Positions 29,452 through 38,520 are shown, counted from the first letter of the stretch. The stretch: 39,647 bases of DNA from Tenuibacillus multivorans (GCF_900103915.1 NZ_FNIG01000015.1:1-39647), one strand, 5' to 3'. Numbers and translations are program-made. Notes: generated by a model not told the origin, from the letters alone.

Positions 29452-31011
29452 ATGCCTTCAACATTTCATGGATTAGAAGTTGCAAGACGAGCGTTATTCA
29501 CACAACAATCAGCTTTACATACAACGGGACATAATATTGCCAACGCGAATACGGAAGGGTATTCAAGACAACGTGTCGTTTTTGAACAGACAAGCCCGTT
29601 CCCAGCACCAGGTCGAAATCGTCCGGAAATTCCGGGGCAGATTGGTACAGGGGTTCAAGCTGGACAAGTTGAGCGTATACGCGATGAATTTTTAGATTTC
29701 CAGTACCGAAATGAAAACAATAAAAACGGGTACTGGGGTTCGCGTGCGGAAGCCTTGAGTCGGATGGAAGATATTATGAATGAACCGACTGATCAAGGGC
29801 TTGGAGCGGCTATGAACCAGTTTTGGGAAGGTCTTCAAGATGTGGCGACTAACCCAGAGGACGAGGGTGCAAGAAGAGTGGCACAACAACGTGGTGTCGC
29901 CTTAGCTGATTCATTTAATTATTTAAACCAAAAGTTAACCGAAGTCCAAGGCGAATTCGAAAGTCAAATGGATACGGCTGGCAATGACATTAATTCGTTA
30001 TTAACTGAAATTCAAAAGGTTAATGATCAAATTGGACGTGTGGAACCGAATGGCTATTTACCGAACGATTTGTATGATAAACGTGATAATTTAATCGATC
30101 AACTGTCAGGTTTGGTCAATGTTTCAGTAGATTATGTTGATAGCGGCGGAAATTCAAAAGACACAGCGATGGGTAAAGCGGTTGTAACCTTGGCTGATGA
30201 AAATGGAGATCCAATCCAAAACGGCGGTAACCCCATTGATTTAATTAACGCCAGTAATGAAATGACTGGTATTGATGTAGAGTTTGGCCAGGTTGAAGGG
30301 CAAAACGTTGTGACAGGTTTTAACTTTGGTAACGTTGATGATGAAGGTAATGTAGACAACGTCGAATTCAATTTAGGGCCCGAACAGTTTACATCAACTG
30401 GCTCGTTACGCGGGATGATGGAAGCGAATGGCTATGAAAATGCTGCTGGCGAAGCAACTGGGATTTATTCAGAGAAGATTAAGGATTTAAATCTTGTAGC
30501 GACTGAAATGGTTGAGGCATTTAATACTCAGCATCAGGCAGGATTTGATTTAAATGGTGATGCAGGAAGAGCCTTTTTTGAGGTTGATACCAATCAAAAT
30601 TCCGCAGCGACTATTCGAGTCAATCAGGACATTAAAGATGACGCCAGCTTAATCGCAGCTTCATCACGGGCAGATGAACCCGGTAACGGCGAAAATGCGA
30701 TAGAATTAGCCGATGTAAGAGAAGAACCAATAGCAGACTTAGAAGACAAATCAGTTCAGAAATTTTATGAAGGTATGATTGGAGAACTAGGCGTACAAGC
30801 TCAAGAAGCCAATCGAATGGCGGATAACAGTCAAATGCTACGTCAATCCGTTCAAAACAACCGCGAATCCGTTAGCGGTGTTTCCTTGGACGAAGAGATG
30901 GCCAATATGATTAAATTCCAGCACGCTTATAATGCTGCTGCTCGGAACATGACAACGGTCGATGAAATGCTCGACCGGATTATTAATCAAATGGGTATCG
31001 TTGGAAGGTAG
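29452..31011 (+). CDS. flgK: Flagellar hook-associated protein FlgK (HAP1)
   Basis: A 519-residue secreted axial protein forming the first hook-filament junction ring. The N-terminal D0 domain reads STFHGLEVARRALFTQQSAL, then HTTGHNIANANTEGYSRQR. The C-terminal D0 helix is GVSLDEEMANMIKFQHAYNA followed by ARNMTTVDEMLDRIINQMG, the flagellar rod/hook C-terminal motif. The central part (230-460) is variable and acidic. There is no cleavable signal, as expected for type III export. Ribosome-binding site GAGGAGCG. Length is normal for Bacillus FlgK. Confidence 0.95.
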   Translation: MPSTFHGLEVARRALFTQQSALHTTGHNIANANTEGYSRQRVVFEQTSPFPAPGRNRPEIPGQIGTGVQAGQVERIRDEFLDFQYRNENNKNGYWGSRAEALSRMEDIMNEPTDQGLGAAMNQFWEGLQDVATNPEDEGARRVAQQRGVALADSFNYLNQKLTEVQGEFESQMDTAGNDINSLLTEIQKVNDQIGRVEPNGYLPNDLYDKRDNLIDQLSGLVNVSVDYVDSGGNSKDTAMGKAVVTLADENGDPIQNGGNPIDLINASNEMTGIDVEFGQVEGQNVVTGFNFGNVDDEGNVDNVEFNLGPEQFTSTGSLRGMMEANGYENAAGEATGIYSEKIKDLNLVATEMVEAFNTQHQAGFDLNGDAGRAFFEVDTNQNSAATIRVNQDIKDDASLIAASSRADEPGNGENAIELADVREEPIADLEDKSVQKFYEGMIGELGVQAQEANRMADNSQMLRQSVQNNRESVSGVSLDEEMANMIKFQHAYNAAARNMTTVDEMLDRIINQMGIVGR

Positions 31012-31021
31012 GTGAATGATA

Positions 31022-31906
31022 ATGCGCGTGACACAGTCAATGTTGAATAACAATATGCTACGTAACATCAGTAATAGCTACTCTAATATGGATCAATACA
31101 TGGATCAATTATCGTCAGGCAAAAAAATTAATCGCCCATCGGATGATCCTGTTGTCGCGATGAAGGGTGTTAGTTATCGTTCAGCCTTAACGAAAGTCGA
31201 GCAGTTTGAACGAAATATTTCTGAGGTTCATAACTGGATGGATAATTCCGATGAAACGATGGATGAAGCAAATCAAGCTTTACAACGAACTCGTGAACTT
31301 ATTATTCAAGCAAGTAATGATACGTATGAGGATAACCAACGGAATAATATTGGGGAAGAGGTCGAACAGCTTAAAGAACATCTATACGATTTGGCTAATA
31401 CGAAAGTGAATAATAAATATATTTTTAATGGAACCAATACAACAGAGAAAAGATTTAACGACGATGGGACACTAAAGGTAGATCCACCGAATAATGAAGC
31501 AGTGATGATTGAAGTCTCTGATGGCGTGAAATTACAGGCAAATGTTAATCCTGATAATGTATTTAGTAAGGATATGTTTGATAAATTGGATGAAATCACT
31601 CAAGCTTTGGAAGATCCAAATACAACTGGAGAAGACCTTGATAACTACCTTTCAGACATAGATGGATTCTCCCAAGGTTTAATTAATGAACGCGCCGATC
31701 TCGGAGCACGGATGAACCGAGTAGAAATGGTTGAAAATCGTTTAGGACAGCAAAAGGTCTCCACAACGAAACTTTTATCAGATAATGAGGATGCAGATAT
31801 TGAAGAAGTCATTATGAACTTAAAGATGCAGGAAAGTGTGCACCGCGCCTCATTAGCAGCAGGCTCAAGAATCATTCAGCCAACTTTAATGGATTTCTTA
31901 AGATAA
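31022..31906 (+). CDS. flgL: Flagellar hook-associated protein FlgL (HAP3)
   Basis: A 294-residue flagellin-like junction protein placed between FlgK and the filament. The N-terminus MRVTQSMLNNNMLRNISNSY and the motif QLSSGKKINRPSDDPVVAMK are characteristic. The C-terminus EEVIMNLKMQESVHRASLAA closes the coiled coil. ATG 31022 is preferred because AGGTAGGTGA lies 7 nt upstream; the ATG at 31016 is too close to it. A terminator follows at 31919, so yviE and fliW probably depend partly on read-through or their own promoter. Confidence 0.94.
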   Translation: MRVTQSMLNNNMLRNISNSYSNMDQYMDQLSSGKKINRPSDDPVVAMKGVSYRSALTKVEQFERNISEVHNWMDNSDETMDEANQALQRTRELIIQASNDTYEDNQRNNIGEEVEQLKEHLYDLANTKVNNKYIFNGTNTTEKRFNDDGTLKVDPPNNEAVMIEVSDGVKLQANVNPDNVFSKDMFDKLDEITQALEDPNTTGEDLDNYLSDIDGFSQGLINERADLGARMNRVEMVENRLGQQKVSTTKLLSDNEDADIEEVIMNLKMQESVHRASLAAGSRIIQPTLMDFLR

Positions 31907-31918
31907 TATGGGAACAGG

Positions 31919-31947
31919 GACTATCTGTTTAAGCAGATAGTCTTTTT
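31919..31947 (+). terminator. Terminator after flgL
   Basis: GACTATCTG (31919-31927) pairs perfectly with CAGATAGTC (31934-31942) around TTTAAG, followed by TTTTT. It ends the yvyF-flgL unit, 29 bp before yviE. Confidence 0.88.
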
Positions 31948-31975
31948 AGCATTTAATCAAAGGTGTTGAAGACAT

Positions 31976-32530
31976 ATGCAGTTTCCTCAAATACGCATGC
32001 AATCACAAATGGCATTAATAGGGATAAATACGACACAAGGTCAGCAAACCATCGAACAACCGAAGGCACAATTATCGATTCAGCAGCCAAAGGCGGATGT
32101 TCAAATTGATCGAAGACCACCTAAACTCGATATTGACCAATCTCAGGCTTGGAGCGATATGGGGTTATATGGACCAATAGAAGCTGCTGAACGGAATGCA
32201 CAAGAGGGTAAGCAAGCGTGGCTACAGTCTTTGGCTAAGGAGTCTCAAGAAGGTGACCAATTGATGAAAATTGAAAACGGTGGGAACGCTATTGCTTCTA
32301 TTGGAAAAAATAACGCCTATGAACCGATGAAGGAATTTAATGTTGGTTGGATTCCTTCACATTTTGCCGTCAAAACGAGCTATGAACCAGGTGAAATCAA
32401 TATCCGCGTGCAAAGAAATGAACCGATTATAAATGCGCAAACACAGAGTCCAATCATAAATTACCAACGTGGAGATATTGAAATCTATTTAAGACAACAG
32501 AATGAATTACAAATAGATGTTGAAATTTAA
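31976..32530 (+). CDS. yviE: Flagellar-cluster protein YviE (DUF6470)
   Basis: A 184-residue DUF6470 protein of unknown function found only next to fliW. It opens with QFPQIRMQSQMALIGINT, followed by a region of repeated [IV]xQPKA units (IEQPKAQLSIQQPKADVQID). Next come the conserved GLYGPIEAAERNAQEGKQAW and FNVGWIPSHFAVKTSYEPGE, and a beta-rich C-terminus. No signal or membrane segment. Ribosome-binding site AAAGGTG. It is 17 bp before fliW, so probably co-transcribed. Confidence 0.88.
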   Translation: MQFPQIRMQSQMALIGINTTQGQQTIEQPKAQLSIQQPKADVQIDRRPPKLDIDQSQAWSDMGLYGPIEAAERNAQEGKQAWLQSLAKESQEGDQLMKIENGGNAIASIGKNNAYEPMKEFNVGWIPSHFAVKTSYEPGEINIRVQRNEPIINAQTQSPIINYQRGDIEIYLRQQNELQIDVEI

Positions 32531-32547
32531 TAAAAGGACGGATGAAT

Positions 32548-32982
32548 ATGAAATTAAATACCACCTATTTTGGTGAAATTGAAATTGATGAATCAAAGGT
32601 TATTACATTTGAAAGTGGTATACCGGGATTTTCTGAACAAAAGGAATTTGCTTTAATCGATATTGAAGGCAATCCGATGTTTCAAGCCCTGCAGTCGATT
32701 GATAATCAAGAACTAGCCTTTGTTGTGACAGATCCATTCCTTATTTATAAAAACTATGAATTTGACTTGGATGAGCAAGTCATTGAACAACTAGATTTGG
32801 AGACTAACGAACAGCTTATTATTCGCTGTATGATTACGGTAAATAAACCTTTTGAAGAATCGACGATAAACTTAAAAGCTCCCGTTATTTTTAATAAAGA
32901 AAAGATGATTGCCAAACAAATCGTCGTAAAAGAAGAACAGTACCACACAAAGCACCCAATACAAATCAAAGGAGGGGAGTAG
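32548..32982 (+). CDS. fliW: Flagellar assembly factor FliW
   Basis: A 144-residue protein that binds both free flagellin and CsrA. When flagellin leaves the cell, FliW is freed, sequesters CsrA and permits hag translation. Signatures are [20 protein letters not shown], then [24 protein letters not shown] and [10 protein letters not shown]. Two candidate starts exist: ATG 32542 is only 3 nt from AAAGGA, whereas ATG 32548 is 9 nt from it and is preferred. It ends 1 bp before the csrA start, so the two are translationally coupled. Confidence 0.94.
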   Translation: MKLNTTYFGEIEIDESKVITFESGIPGFSEQKEFALIDIEGNPMFQALQSIDNQELAFVVTDPFLIYKNYEFDLDEQVIEQLDLETNEQLIIRCMITVNKPFEESTINLKAPVIFNKEKMIAKQIVVKEEQYHTKHPIQIKGGE

Positions 32983-32983
32983 G

Positions 32984-33208
32984 ATGCTCGTTTTAACACG
33001 TAAAGTCGGCGAATCGATTCAAATTGGTGAGGACATCTCGATCGAAGTTGTTGCAGTGGAGGGTGATCAAATCAAGATCGGCATTGATGCTCCCCGACAT
33101 GTTGATATACACCGTACTGAAATCTATCAACAAATCCTTGAAGCTAACCGCCAAGCTTCCCAAACAGAACATACAATTGAATTGCTAAAAAATCTCAAAA
33201 AAGACTAA
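32984..33208 (+). CDS. csrA: RNA-binding translational regulator CsrA
   Basis: A 74-residue dimeric beta-sheet RNA-binding protein that represses hag translation by covering GGA motifs in the hag leader. The N-terminal strand [15 protein letters not shown] and the RNA-contacting [20 protein letters not shown] are conserved (R44-equivalent in VDIHR). Ribosome-binding site AGGAGGGG. Its stop codon TAA (33206-33208) overlaps the -35 box of the hag promoter. The target hairpin is at 33283-33300. Confidence 0.96.
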   Translation: MLVLTRKVGESIQIGEDISIEVVAVEGDQIKIGIDAPRHVDIHRTEIYQQILEANRQASQTEHTIELLKNLKKD

Positions 33209-33232
33209 ACATCGTATAATCCCTGACGATAT
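33206..33232 (+). promoter_or_regulatory. SigD promoter of hag
   Basis: TAAA (33206-33209), a 15-bp spacer and GACGATAT (33225-33232) fit the SigD consensus. The transcript start would be near 33240, leaving a leader of about 90 nt. Confidence 0.9.
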
Positions 33233-33244
33233 AAGTATTAGAAA

Positions 33245-33326
33245 ATGAAACATATGTCGGCCGACTAAAGTTTCATTAACAAAGTCACAAGGATGTGGCT
33301 AAAAATTAAAATTCAGGGAGGAACTT
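33245..33326 (+). promoter_or_regulatory. hag leader with CsrA-binding hairpin
   Basis: The first stem-loop, ATGAAAC (33245-33251) paired with GTTTCAT and enclosing GTCGG-CCGAC, is a likely mRNA-stabilising 5' hairpin. The second, AGTCACA (33283-33289) and TGTGGCT (33294-33300), presents AGGA in its loop, the ideal CsrA site. A further GGA lies in the ribosome-binding site AGGGAGGAAC (33316-33325), giving the two-site repression arrangement known for B. subtilis hag. Confidence 0.85.
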
Positions 33327-33330
33327 TCAC

Positions 33331-34530
33331 ATGCGTATTAATCACAATATTGCTGCGTTAAACACGCACAACCAACTAACAAACAACACGAACAACGTAC
33401 AAAGCTCTTTAGAAAAATTATCTTCAGGTCTTCAAATTAACCGTGCTGGCGACGATGCTGCAGGTCTAGCGATTTCCGAGAAGATGCGCGGACAAATCCG
33501 TGGTTTAGACATGGCTACGAAAAACGCACAAGATGGTATTTCATTAATTCAAACTGCCGAAGGTGCGCTAAACGAAACTCACTCTATCTTACAGCGTATG
33601 CGTGAGCTATCAGTACAAGCTGCGAACGATACAAATGATACTGTGGATCGCGATGCATTACAAGAAGAGGTTGATCAGTTAGTAGAGGAAATTGATCGAA
33701 TTGCTGATACTACAGAATTTAACGGTATGAATTTAATAAATGGTGATTTAGATGAGGGTGGCGAACTTGGTGAACTAACACTACAAATTGGTGCTAACGA
33801 AGATCAAGAATTGGTTGTCGAAATCGGTGATATGGAAGCTTCTGAATTGGGTGAAAGTGGTGTTGATGCAATTGACTTAAGTAGTTATGAAAATGCAGAT
33901 ACAGCTATAGGTGAAATAGATGACGCTATTGAAGCGGTATCAACACAGAGATCTGAACTTGGTGCTGTTCAAAACCGTCTTGAACACACAATTAATAACT
34001 TAAGCACAGCATCAGAAAACCTAACTGCTGCAGAATCACGTATCCGTGACGTTGATCATGCTGAAGCTGCATAAGCAGTGAAAGGCATAGTCGTCCTAAC
34101 TGGTAACGGTTAGAGAGTATGATCGGGTGAATTGCTGGGAAACCCTAAAGCTTTTCTTACCACAACGTAGTTGGAAACAACAACCGTGATGGTCAAAAAA
34201 AGAAAAGTTGGGCAATCAGCAGCCAAGCTCCTGTAACGAAAGTTTGGAGAAGGTTCAACGACTAGGGTAAACCATCTAAGGCGAAAGCTAAGGTGATGAA
34301 ACCCGTAGGTGAAACAAATTAGACGCAATTTGTTAATCCGAAGTGCCCGGCCCCTAACAAGTTAAGTTGAGGGTGAAGATATAGTCTAGTCATTCATGAA
34401 AGTGAATGGTCGCACGATGGCGGCAGAAATGATGGAGTTCACTAAGAACAACATCCTATCTCAAGCGTCTCAATCAATGCTCGCGCAAGCCAATCAACAA
34501 CCTCAGGGTGTATTACAATTACTACAATAA
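33331..34530 (+). CDS. hag: Flagellin Hag, split gene: exons 33331-34056 and 34417-34530
   Basis: This encodes the filament subunit. Exon 1 gives 242 residues: the N-terminal D0/D1 helices (MRINHNIAALNTHNQLTNNT, LSSGLQINRAGDDAAGLAIS, MRELSVQAANDT) and a short variable region, ending at ESRIRDVD. Exon 2 supplies MAAEMMEFTKNNILSQASQS and the final MLAQANQQPQGVLQLLQ. Joined, they give a normal short flagellin of 279 residues. Unspliced RNA would run into the intron, add HAEAA and stop at 34072, losing the C-terminal D0 helix essential for export and polymerisation. Regulation: SigD promoter, CsrA hairpin leader and FliW-CsrA feedback from the genes just upstream. The terminator is at 34543. Confidence 0.93.
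34057..34416 (+). ncRNA. Group I self-splicing intron in hag
   Basis: A 360-bp insertion with group I core elements in order. P-like AATTGCTGGGAAACCC (34130-34145) and Q-like AATCAGCAGCCAAGCTCC (34214-34231) form P4. R-like GTTCAACGACTA (34253-34264) and S-like AAGATATAGTC (34376-34385) form P7 through GACTA/TAGTC. The 5' exon ends in T34056. G34090 at the head of GTCGTC can pair with it as the P1 wobble, and CAT 34086-34088 pairs with ATG of exon 2 (P10). The intron ends in G34416. No homing endonuclease is encoded, so it is probably not mobile by itself. Confidence 0.87.
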
Positions 34531-34542
34531 TACAGATTTCCA

Positions 34543-34569
34543 AAGGCTACCCATTAGGGTGGCCTTTTA
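34543..34569 (+). terminator. Terminator of hag
   Basis: AAGGCTACCC (34543-34552) pairs with GGGTGGCCTT (34557-34566, one G-U) around ATTA, followed by TTTT. The group II intron begins 5-8 bp downstream. Confidence 0.88.
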
Positions 34570-34573
34570 CTAT

Positions 34574-36438
34574 GTGCGCCAGGCATGGCGACTATCTAGG
34601 TGGTGAAAGTCCACTTTGGGGGCACACATCAACCAACCACTAGAGAAGCGCAAGGCGCTAATCGCGAGGTTAGCGCTGAAGGAAGCGTGTATCAAAATCT
34701 TGACTCGACGAACAGAAATCTGATACCAAGGCTTTAGTAGGCGGATAAGGCTCCATGTCAAGTCAAAGTCCAAAAGATGTGCGTAATCCTACAGAGTAAA
34801 TCAGGCGAGTAAAAGAGGAAAGGTAGTTGTCTTACCCTGGGAGGTCTCACGGACAGCTGAGGAGTCCCCTATAAAGAAAGCTGGTCGAAAAAGGTTCATC
34901 GTGAGAAGTCAGCCGAAGCCATAGTAGCGATTTCTATCATGAAGGGCTGAACAATTTATAGTGTTTCTACGCCATGATTGCACGAAAGATATACTTCAGA
35001 ATGTGTTAATGAGGAAAGTATGAGCGTATCTCAGAGGATACTCAAAAGCGAAGTGTCTTATCGTCACATGAAAGAAAAGGGAGAAACGAGTGTGGAACTT
35101 TTAGAAGAAATTTTAAGCAACCAAAACATGAACCGGGCTTATAAACGTGTTTATCGCAACAAGGGTGCAAGTGGAGTTGATGGTGTGACTATAAAAGAGC
35201 TAAAGGCACACTTAATAGAGCACAAAGACGAACTGCGTGCCCAAATCCGAAAAAGGAATTACCGACCCGCACCAGCGGTGCGAGTAGAAATCCCGAAAGG
35301 AAATAGAAAGATACGTAAGCTAGGTATCCCAACGGTTGTCGACAGAGTGGTCTAACAGGCAATTAGTCAGAAACTCAGCCCCATATTCGAAGAACAATTC
35401 AGTGAATACAGCTTCGGTTTCCGACCGGGGAGAAGCTGTGAAATGGCCATTGTTCAAGCACTAGAATATTTAAATGACGGATATGATTGGCTAGTAGATA
35501 TTGACTTAGAGCGGTTCTTTGATACGGTACATCACGACAAGCTGATGAGGATTATCTCTCATACAATAAAAGATGGAGACGTCATCTCACTTATACGGAA
35601 ATACCTTGTAAGTGGTGTGATGGTCAACGGAAAATATGAAAATATACCAAAAACACCACAAGGAGGTAATCTCAGTCCACTCTTAAGTAACATTATGTTG
35701 AATGAGTTGGACAAGGAATTGGAAGCAAGAGGACTGCGATTCGTTAGATACGCAGATGATAGCCTTATTTTCGTTAGAAGTGAAAAGGCTGCGAATAGAG
35801 TGCTGACCTCCATCACGAAATTCATTGAGAAGAAATTAGGGTTGAAAGTAAATACGGAAAAGAGTAGAATTTCCCGACCTCGTCAAACAAAATTCCTAGG
35901 ATTTGGTTTCTATTATGACTCAAATAAACAGAAATTCCAACCTAGACCGCATAGAGAATCAGTACAGAAATTCCAAAGGAAGTTACGCCAATTAACGAAA
36001 CGAAGCTGGAGTATTTCTCTAGACATGAGAATCGTTAAACTGAAACAGGTTATTTTTGGCTGGGTCAACTACTTCAAGATAGCTAATATGAAGAAGGTGC
36101 TCGGAAGAATAGACGAAAAACTTCGTTCTAGACTGCGAGTTATCATCTGGAAACAATGGAAGAGTAGTAAGAAGAGAATAAAATCGCTTGTCAAACTTGG
36201 TATACCCAAAGAGGAAGCAAAAGGCTTAACTTACTGTCTGAAGGGATATCGTTTTATTGCACGATCGAAGGTTGTGCAAAGAGCGCTATCTAACAAACGA
36301 TTAAGGCAAAGGGGTACCCCCTTTGCCTATGAATACTACTTAAAAGTACACACTGTGATATAAATTGAACCGCCGTATACGGAACCGTACGTACGGTGGT
36401 GTGAGAGGGGCAGAAAATTATTTAATTTTCTCCTCTAC
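34574..36438 (+). mobile_element. Group II intron (class C-like) inserted behind the hag terminator
   Basis: A 1.87-kb retroelement. The 5' end GTGCGCCAGGCATGG matches the bacterial group II GTGYG start. About 440 bp of structured RNA precede the maturase gene. Domain V lies at about 36366-36402 (GAACCGCCGTATACGG, then CCGTACGTACGGTGG). A domain VI-like hairpin (AGAAAATTA/TAATTTTCT) ends in CTCTAC, giving a 3' end near 36438. Insertion right after a terminator stem-loop, and a maturase lacking a C-terminal HNH domain, are class C traits. Because it lies after the terminator it barely affects hag. It separates hag from flaG. Confidence 0.88.
35020..36363 (+). pseudogene. ltrA: Group II intron reverse transcriptase/maturase with a nonsense mutation
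   Basis: From ATG 35020 (behind GAGGA) the frame encodes a 448-codon group II intron protein interrupted once, by TAA at 35353-35355. That codon sits between DRVV and QAISQ, where the family has glutamine, so a single CAA-to-TAA change explains it. The rest is intact. RT domains include KLGIPTVVDRVV, FSEYSFGFRPGRSCEMA, DIDLERFFDTV, TPQGGNLSPLLSNIML and the active site RYADDSLIF. The maturase (X) domain includes WVNYFKIANMKKVLGRIDEK, and GTPFAYEYYL lies near the end. There is no HNH endonuclease. The element is thus probably immobile unless helped in trans or by readthrough. Confidence 0.9.
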
Positions 36439-36469
36439 TCGATTTACACTACATATTTAATAGAAAAAG

Positions 36470-36496
36470 TAAAGTTTAACTTGATTATACCGATAT
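36470..36496 (+). promoter_or_regulatory. SigD promoter of flaG-fliD-fliS-fliT
   Basis: TAAA (36470-36473), a 15-bp spacer and ACCGATAT (36489-36496) form a SigD promoter. It lies 32 bp beyond the group II intron's 3' end, so the intron stopped short of it. Confidence 0.9.
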
Positions 36497-36529
36497 AATG
36501 ACTAAAAGGACGGAATAGGAGTTGTTAAT

Positions 36530-36904
36530 ATGAAAATAGATTCTATTTTAGCAAATTTTCAACTCCTGCAGGAATCGGGAACGAAAGGACGACACGGTGT
36601 TGAGCATACAAAGACAAAACCGAAATTGCAGGCGATTCAAGAAGAGGGTGCTTCAAAACGAGAATCTGGTGAAGAGATAACGAAGGAACGAGCAAGTGAA
36701 TTAGTAGAGGGATTAAATGAATTCTTGGAACCAGTAGATACGTCTTTGAAGTATGAGTTACATGATAAATTAGACCGTTATTATGTGACGGTTGTTGATC
36801 AGAACACGGATGAAGTTATAAAAGAAATACCTCCTAAGAAACTACTAGATGTTTATGCAGCAATGGCAGAGTTTATGGGATTAATTGTTGATGAGAAAAT
36901 TTAA
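36530..36904 (+). CDS. flaG: Flagellar protein FlaG (YvyC)
   Basis: A 124-residue FlaG family protein, implicated in controlling filament length in several bacteria. The variable, charged N-terminal half is followed by the conserved domain: LNEFLEPVDTSLKYELHDKL, DRYYVTVVDQNTDEVIKEIP and PKKLLDVYAAMAEFMGLIVD. No signal or membrane segment. Ribosome-binding site TAGGAG. It is the first gene of the SigD-controlled flaG-fliD-fliS-fliT unit, 14 bp before fliD. Confidence 0.92.
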   Translation: MKIDSILANFQLLQESGTKGRHGVEHTKTKPKLQAIQEEGASKRESGEEITKERASELVEGLNEFLEPVDTSLKYELHDKLDRYYVTVVDQNTDEVIKEIPPKKLLDVYAAMAEFMGLIVDEKI

Positions 36905-36918
36905 AGGGTGGTGTAGAT

Positions 36919-38499
36919 ATGGGTATGATGAGTAACAACATGAGAATTGGTGGCTTAGCCTCCGGGATGGATATTGATAGTCTTGTTAATGATTTAATGA
37001 AGGCTGAACGTATTCCATTAGATAAGATGAAACAAGATCAAACTTGGTTAACGTGGCAACGGGATGCTTACCGTGAAATCAACACTAAATTATCTGAGTT
37101 TCAAAATATGTTCATGGATATGAAGCTTTCACATGCTTATCAATCAAAGACAACAATCTCTTCGCAAGAAGGGGCTGTGACTGCTATAGCGACGAATGGG
37201 GCTCAAGAAGGGACTTATTCCATTGAAGTAACAGAATTGGCTTCAAAAGCTATGAATGTTAGTCAACAAGGTATATCTGATGGAGACACAAAAATTGATC
37301 CAGATGCTGTATTAGAGACTCAATCATTTAAAAATGCTCCTCAATCTGGTACTTTGGAATTTTCTACTTTTGACGAAAATGGAAATGAAACGGTCCATTC
37401 AGTTAATGTTGATGTTACCCAAGATTCGTTAAATGATGTTTTAAACCGCATTAGCGAAAATTCAGATGGTGAAGTCCGTGCATTTTATGATGCTAATTCA
37501 GATAAAGTTTTTTTAGAACGAACGAAATCCGGTGATTTTAATACAGATGAATCACGCTATTTAGGGTCTGAAATTGGTTTCGATGGTCAGACAAATTCTA
37601 GCTTTTTAACAGACACACTTCAAATTAAAAACGGAACATATAACAATCAATCGGGTCAGTGGGAACCGAATGAAGTTGGCGGTACAAATGCTGAGTTTAA
37701 TTATAACGGACTTCAATTAGAGTCCTTTACTAATGAATACACGTTAAATGATGTTAATTTTAAATTGACGAATACAACTGAAGGTACAGCGTTTATCGAT
37801 GTTTCAAATGATAAAAACGCTACAGTTGATAAAATTACAGAATTTGTTGACAAATATAATGAAATTATCGAAACGATAACAGAAAAAACTTCAGAAGAAC
37901 GTCACCGTGATTATCCGCCTTTGACTGATGCCCAAAAAGAAGAAATGACAGAACGTGAAATTGAGCTTTGGGAAGAAAAGGCCGTGAGTGGGGTATTACG
38001 AAACGATAATATTCTCCAAAGTGGACTTTCGGATATGAGGTCAGCCTGGTATGAAACAGTTGACACCGGGAATGAAGATTATAATCGCTTAGCTGATTTA
38101 GGTATAACGACAAGTTCTAATTATCGAGATAATGGTAAACTGGTTTTCAATGAAGGTAAATTTCGCGAAGCCATTGAAAATAATCCAGATGCAGTGAGGA
38201 ACCTATTATCAAATAGTTCTGACGGCGATGATCGTGGCCTCATTAACAGAGTCGAGGATTCTTTAAAAAATACGATGGATTTTGTTTCTGAAAAGGCAGG
38301 TACAGAGTTACGTACAGAACAGCAGTATTCAATGGGGCGCGAATTAATATCGATGGAGAAACAAATATCAGAATTCGAGCGTCGTTTACAGCAGGTTGAA
38401 TCCCGTTATTGGGATCAATTTACTCAAATGGAGAAAGCCATTCAACAGATGAATCAACAGTCTGCCTATTTAATGCAACAATTTGGTGGCGGTCAGTAA
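36919..38499 (+). CDS. fliD: Flagellar filament cap protein FliD (HAP2)
   Basis: A 526-residue cap protein that sits at the filament tip and guides insertion of flagellin. The N-terminal domain reads MRIGGLASGMDIDSLVNDLM, then KAERIPLDKMKQDQ and TWQRDAYREINTKLSEFQN. The C-terminal domain includes GLINRVEDSLKNTMDFV and ends with a coiled coil, ISEFERRLQQVESRYWDQFT, then QMEKAIQQMNQQSAYLMQQF. The middle is variable and acidic. The start ATG 36919 follows AAGGGTGG. Length is typical. It is exported by the flagellar type III system with FliT as chaperone, encoded two genes downstream. Confidence 0.95.
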   Translation: MGMMSNNMRIGGLASGMDIDSLVNDLMKAERIPLDKMKQDQTWLTWQRDAYREINTKLSEFQNMFMDMKLSHAYQSKTTISSQEGAVTAIATNGAQEGTYSIEVTELASKAMNVSQQGISDGDTKIDPDAVLETQSFKNAPQSGTLEFSTFDENGNETVHSVNVDVTQDSLNDVLNRISENSDGEVRAFYDANSDKVFLERTKSGDFNTDESRYLGSEIGFDGQTNSSFLTDTLQIKNGTYNNQSGQWEPNEVGGTNAEFNYNGLQLESFTNEYTLNDVNFKLTNTTEGTAFIDVSNDKNATVDKITEFVDKYNEIIETITEKTSEERHRDYPPLTDAQKEEMTEREIELWEEKAVSGVLRNDNILQSGLSDMRSAWYETVDTGNEDYNRLADLGITTSSNYRDNGKLVFNEGKFREAIENNPDAVRNLLSNSSDGDDRGLINRVEDSLKNTMDFVSEKAGTELRTEQQYSMGRELISMEKQISEFERRLQQVESRYWDQFTQMEKAIQQMNQQSAYLMQQFGGGQ

Positions 38500-38520
38500 T
38501 TGATATGAGGAGTGAAAATT

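Noticed and set aside
34110-34773. Minus-strand open frames over the group I intron and the group II intron 5' region
   Set aside because: They lie opposite conserved catalytic RNA elements and lack start signals.
34978-36363. Two separate reverse-transcriptase genes
   Set aside because: The two frames are in phase and divided only by one TAA at a conserved glutamine position; together they make one intron-encoded protein.
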